Part shown: in pieces, positions 63,928-64,000 of the stretch
How the letters are laid out: the number at the start of each line of letters is the position of its first letter
Numbering within the stretch: the stretch's first letter is position 1
From: Photobacterium alginatilyticum
GTDB lineage: Bacteria > Pseudomonadota > Gammaproteobacteria > Enterobacterales > Vibrionaceae
Assembly: GCF_009910675.1 (NCBI RefSeq)
Contig: NZ_RSEJ01000028.1
Coordinates: 24,811 to 88,810, forward strand
Reading direction: 5' to 3'
DNA length: 64,000 nt
The notes under the pieces: model-generated
Told to the model about the DNA's origin: nothing
Seen by the model: the letters and a program-made list of their open reading frames with translations, nothing else
The model's database searches: none
Program-made: the position numbers and the translations under genes

Positions 63928-63993
63928 ACGGGACTCGAACCCGCGACCCCCGGCGTGACAGGCCGGTATTCTAACCAACTGAACTACCGCTCC
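63917..63993 (-). tRNA. tRNA-Asp (anticodon GTC)
   Basis: A 77-nt cloverleaf with encoded CCA. Acceptor GGAGCGG/CCGCTCC with discriminator G, D-arm GTTC...GAAT, anticodon arm CCGGC-CTGTCAC-GCCGG with anticodon GTC, T-arm GCGGG-TTCGAGT-CCCGT (last pair G-U). All stems pair. In many gammaproteobacteria tRNA-Asp follows 5S rRNA at the end of an rrn operon. Such an operon probably lies just right of the window. Confidence 0.96.
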
Positions 63994-64000
63994 ACACTAT

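Overview
The window is a chromosomal segment of a gammaproteobacterium, most likely Vibrionaceae (Photobacterium, Grimontia or a relative). Gene content and order match that family and share blocks with Escherichia coli: rpsB-tsf-pyrH-frr-uppS-cdsA-dxr-rseP-bamA-skp-lpxD-fabZ-lpxA-lpxB, map-glnD, yqcA-truC-yqcC, syd/queF/ppnN, xni/rlmM/gcvA, csdA-csdE/tcdA-mltA-argA-recBCD. The assignment is an inference from protein similarity and synteny remembered from training; no search was run.

Layout. 1-13,840 (minus strand) is the long envelope and translation block, running from rpsB at the right to a truncated lpxB at the left edge; hairpins in several gaps suggest internal attenuation. 14,165-18,289 (plus) carries map, glnD and yaeH. 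18,344-19,979 (minus) is yqcC-truC-yqcA. 20,121-21,508 (plus) has two genes of unknown function (DUF3549- and DUF3301-like).

21,517-23,633 is the most unusual part: three tandem CsrB-family regulatory RNAs on the minus strand. Each is rich in GGA motifs, has a conserved 3' end and intrinsic terminator, and has an 18-bp GacA/UvrY/VarA-type operator about 178 bp upstream of its inferred start. Together they should form a CsrA-titrating module under GacS/GacA (VarS/VarA) control. Shortly downstream lie syd, queF and a pair of c-di-GMP-type genes (a TPR membrane protein with a degenerate GGDEF domain, and a GGDEF protein with altered active and inhibitory sites), then ppnN, xni, rlmM and gcvA.

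The gcvA-csdA gap encodes the sRNA GcvB on the plus strand. The Csd sulfur-transfer genes csdA and csdE are separated by a 270-bp MITE-like palindromic element. A complete 1,500-bp IS50/Tn5-type insertion sequence with a perfect 9-bp target duplication sits between csdE and tcdA. mltA, argA (with candidate ArgR boxes), and recC-recB-recD (without ptrA) follow. The right part holds a TDT-family transporter with a divergent LysR regulator, a Tag-like glycosylase and yebG sharing a LexA box, dapD, a Bcr/EmrD-type exporter, and a large FG-GAP lipoprotein. The right edge has an intact tRNA-Asp and decayed tRNA-Asp copies with repeated terminators, which looks like the 3' end of an rRNA operon lying outside the window.
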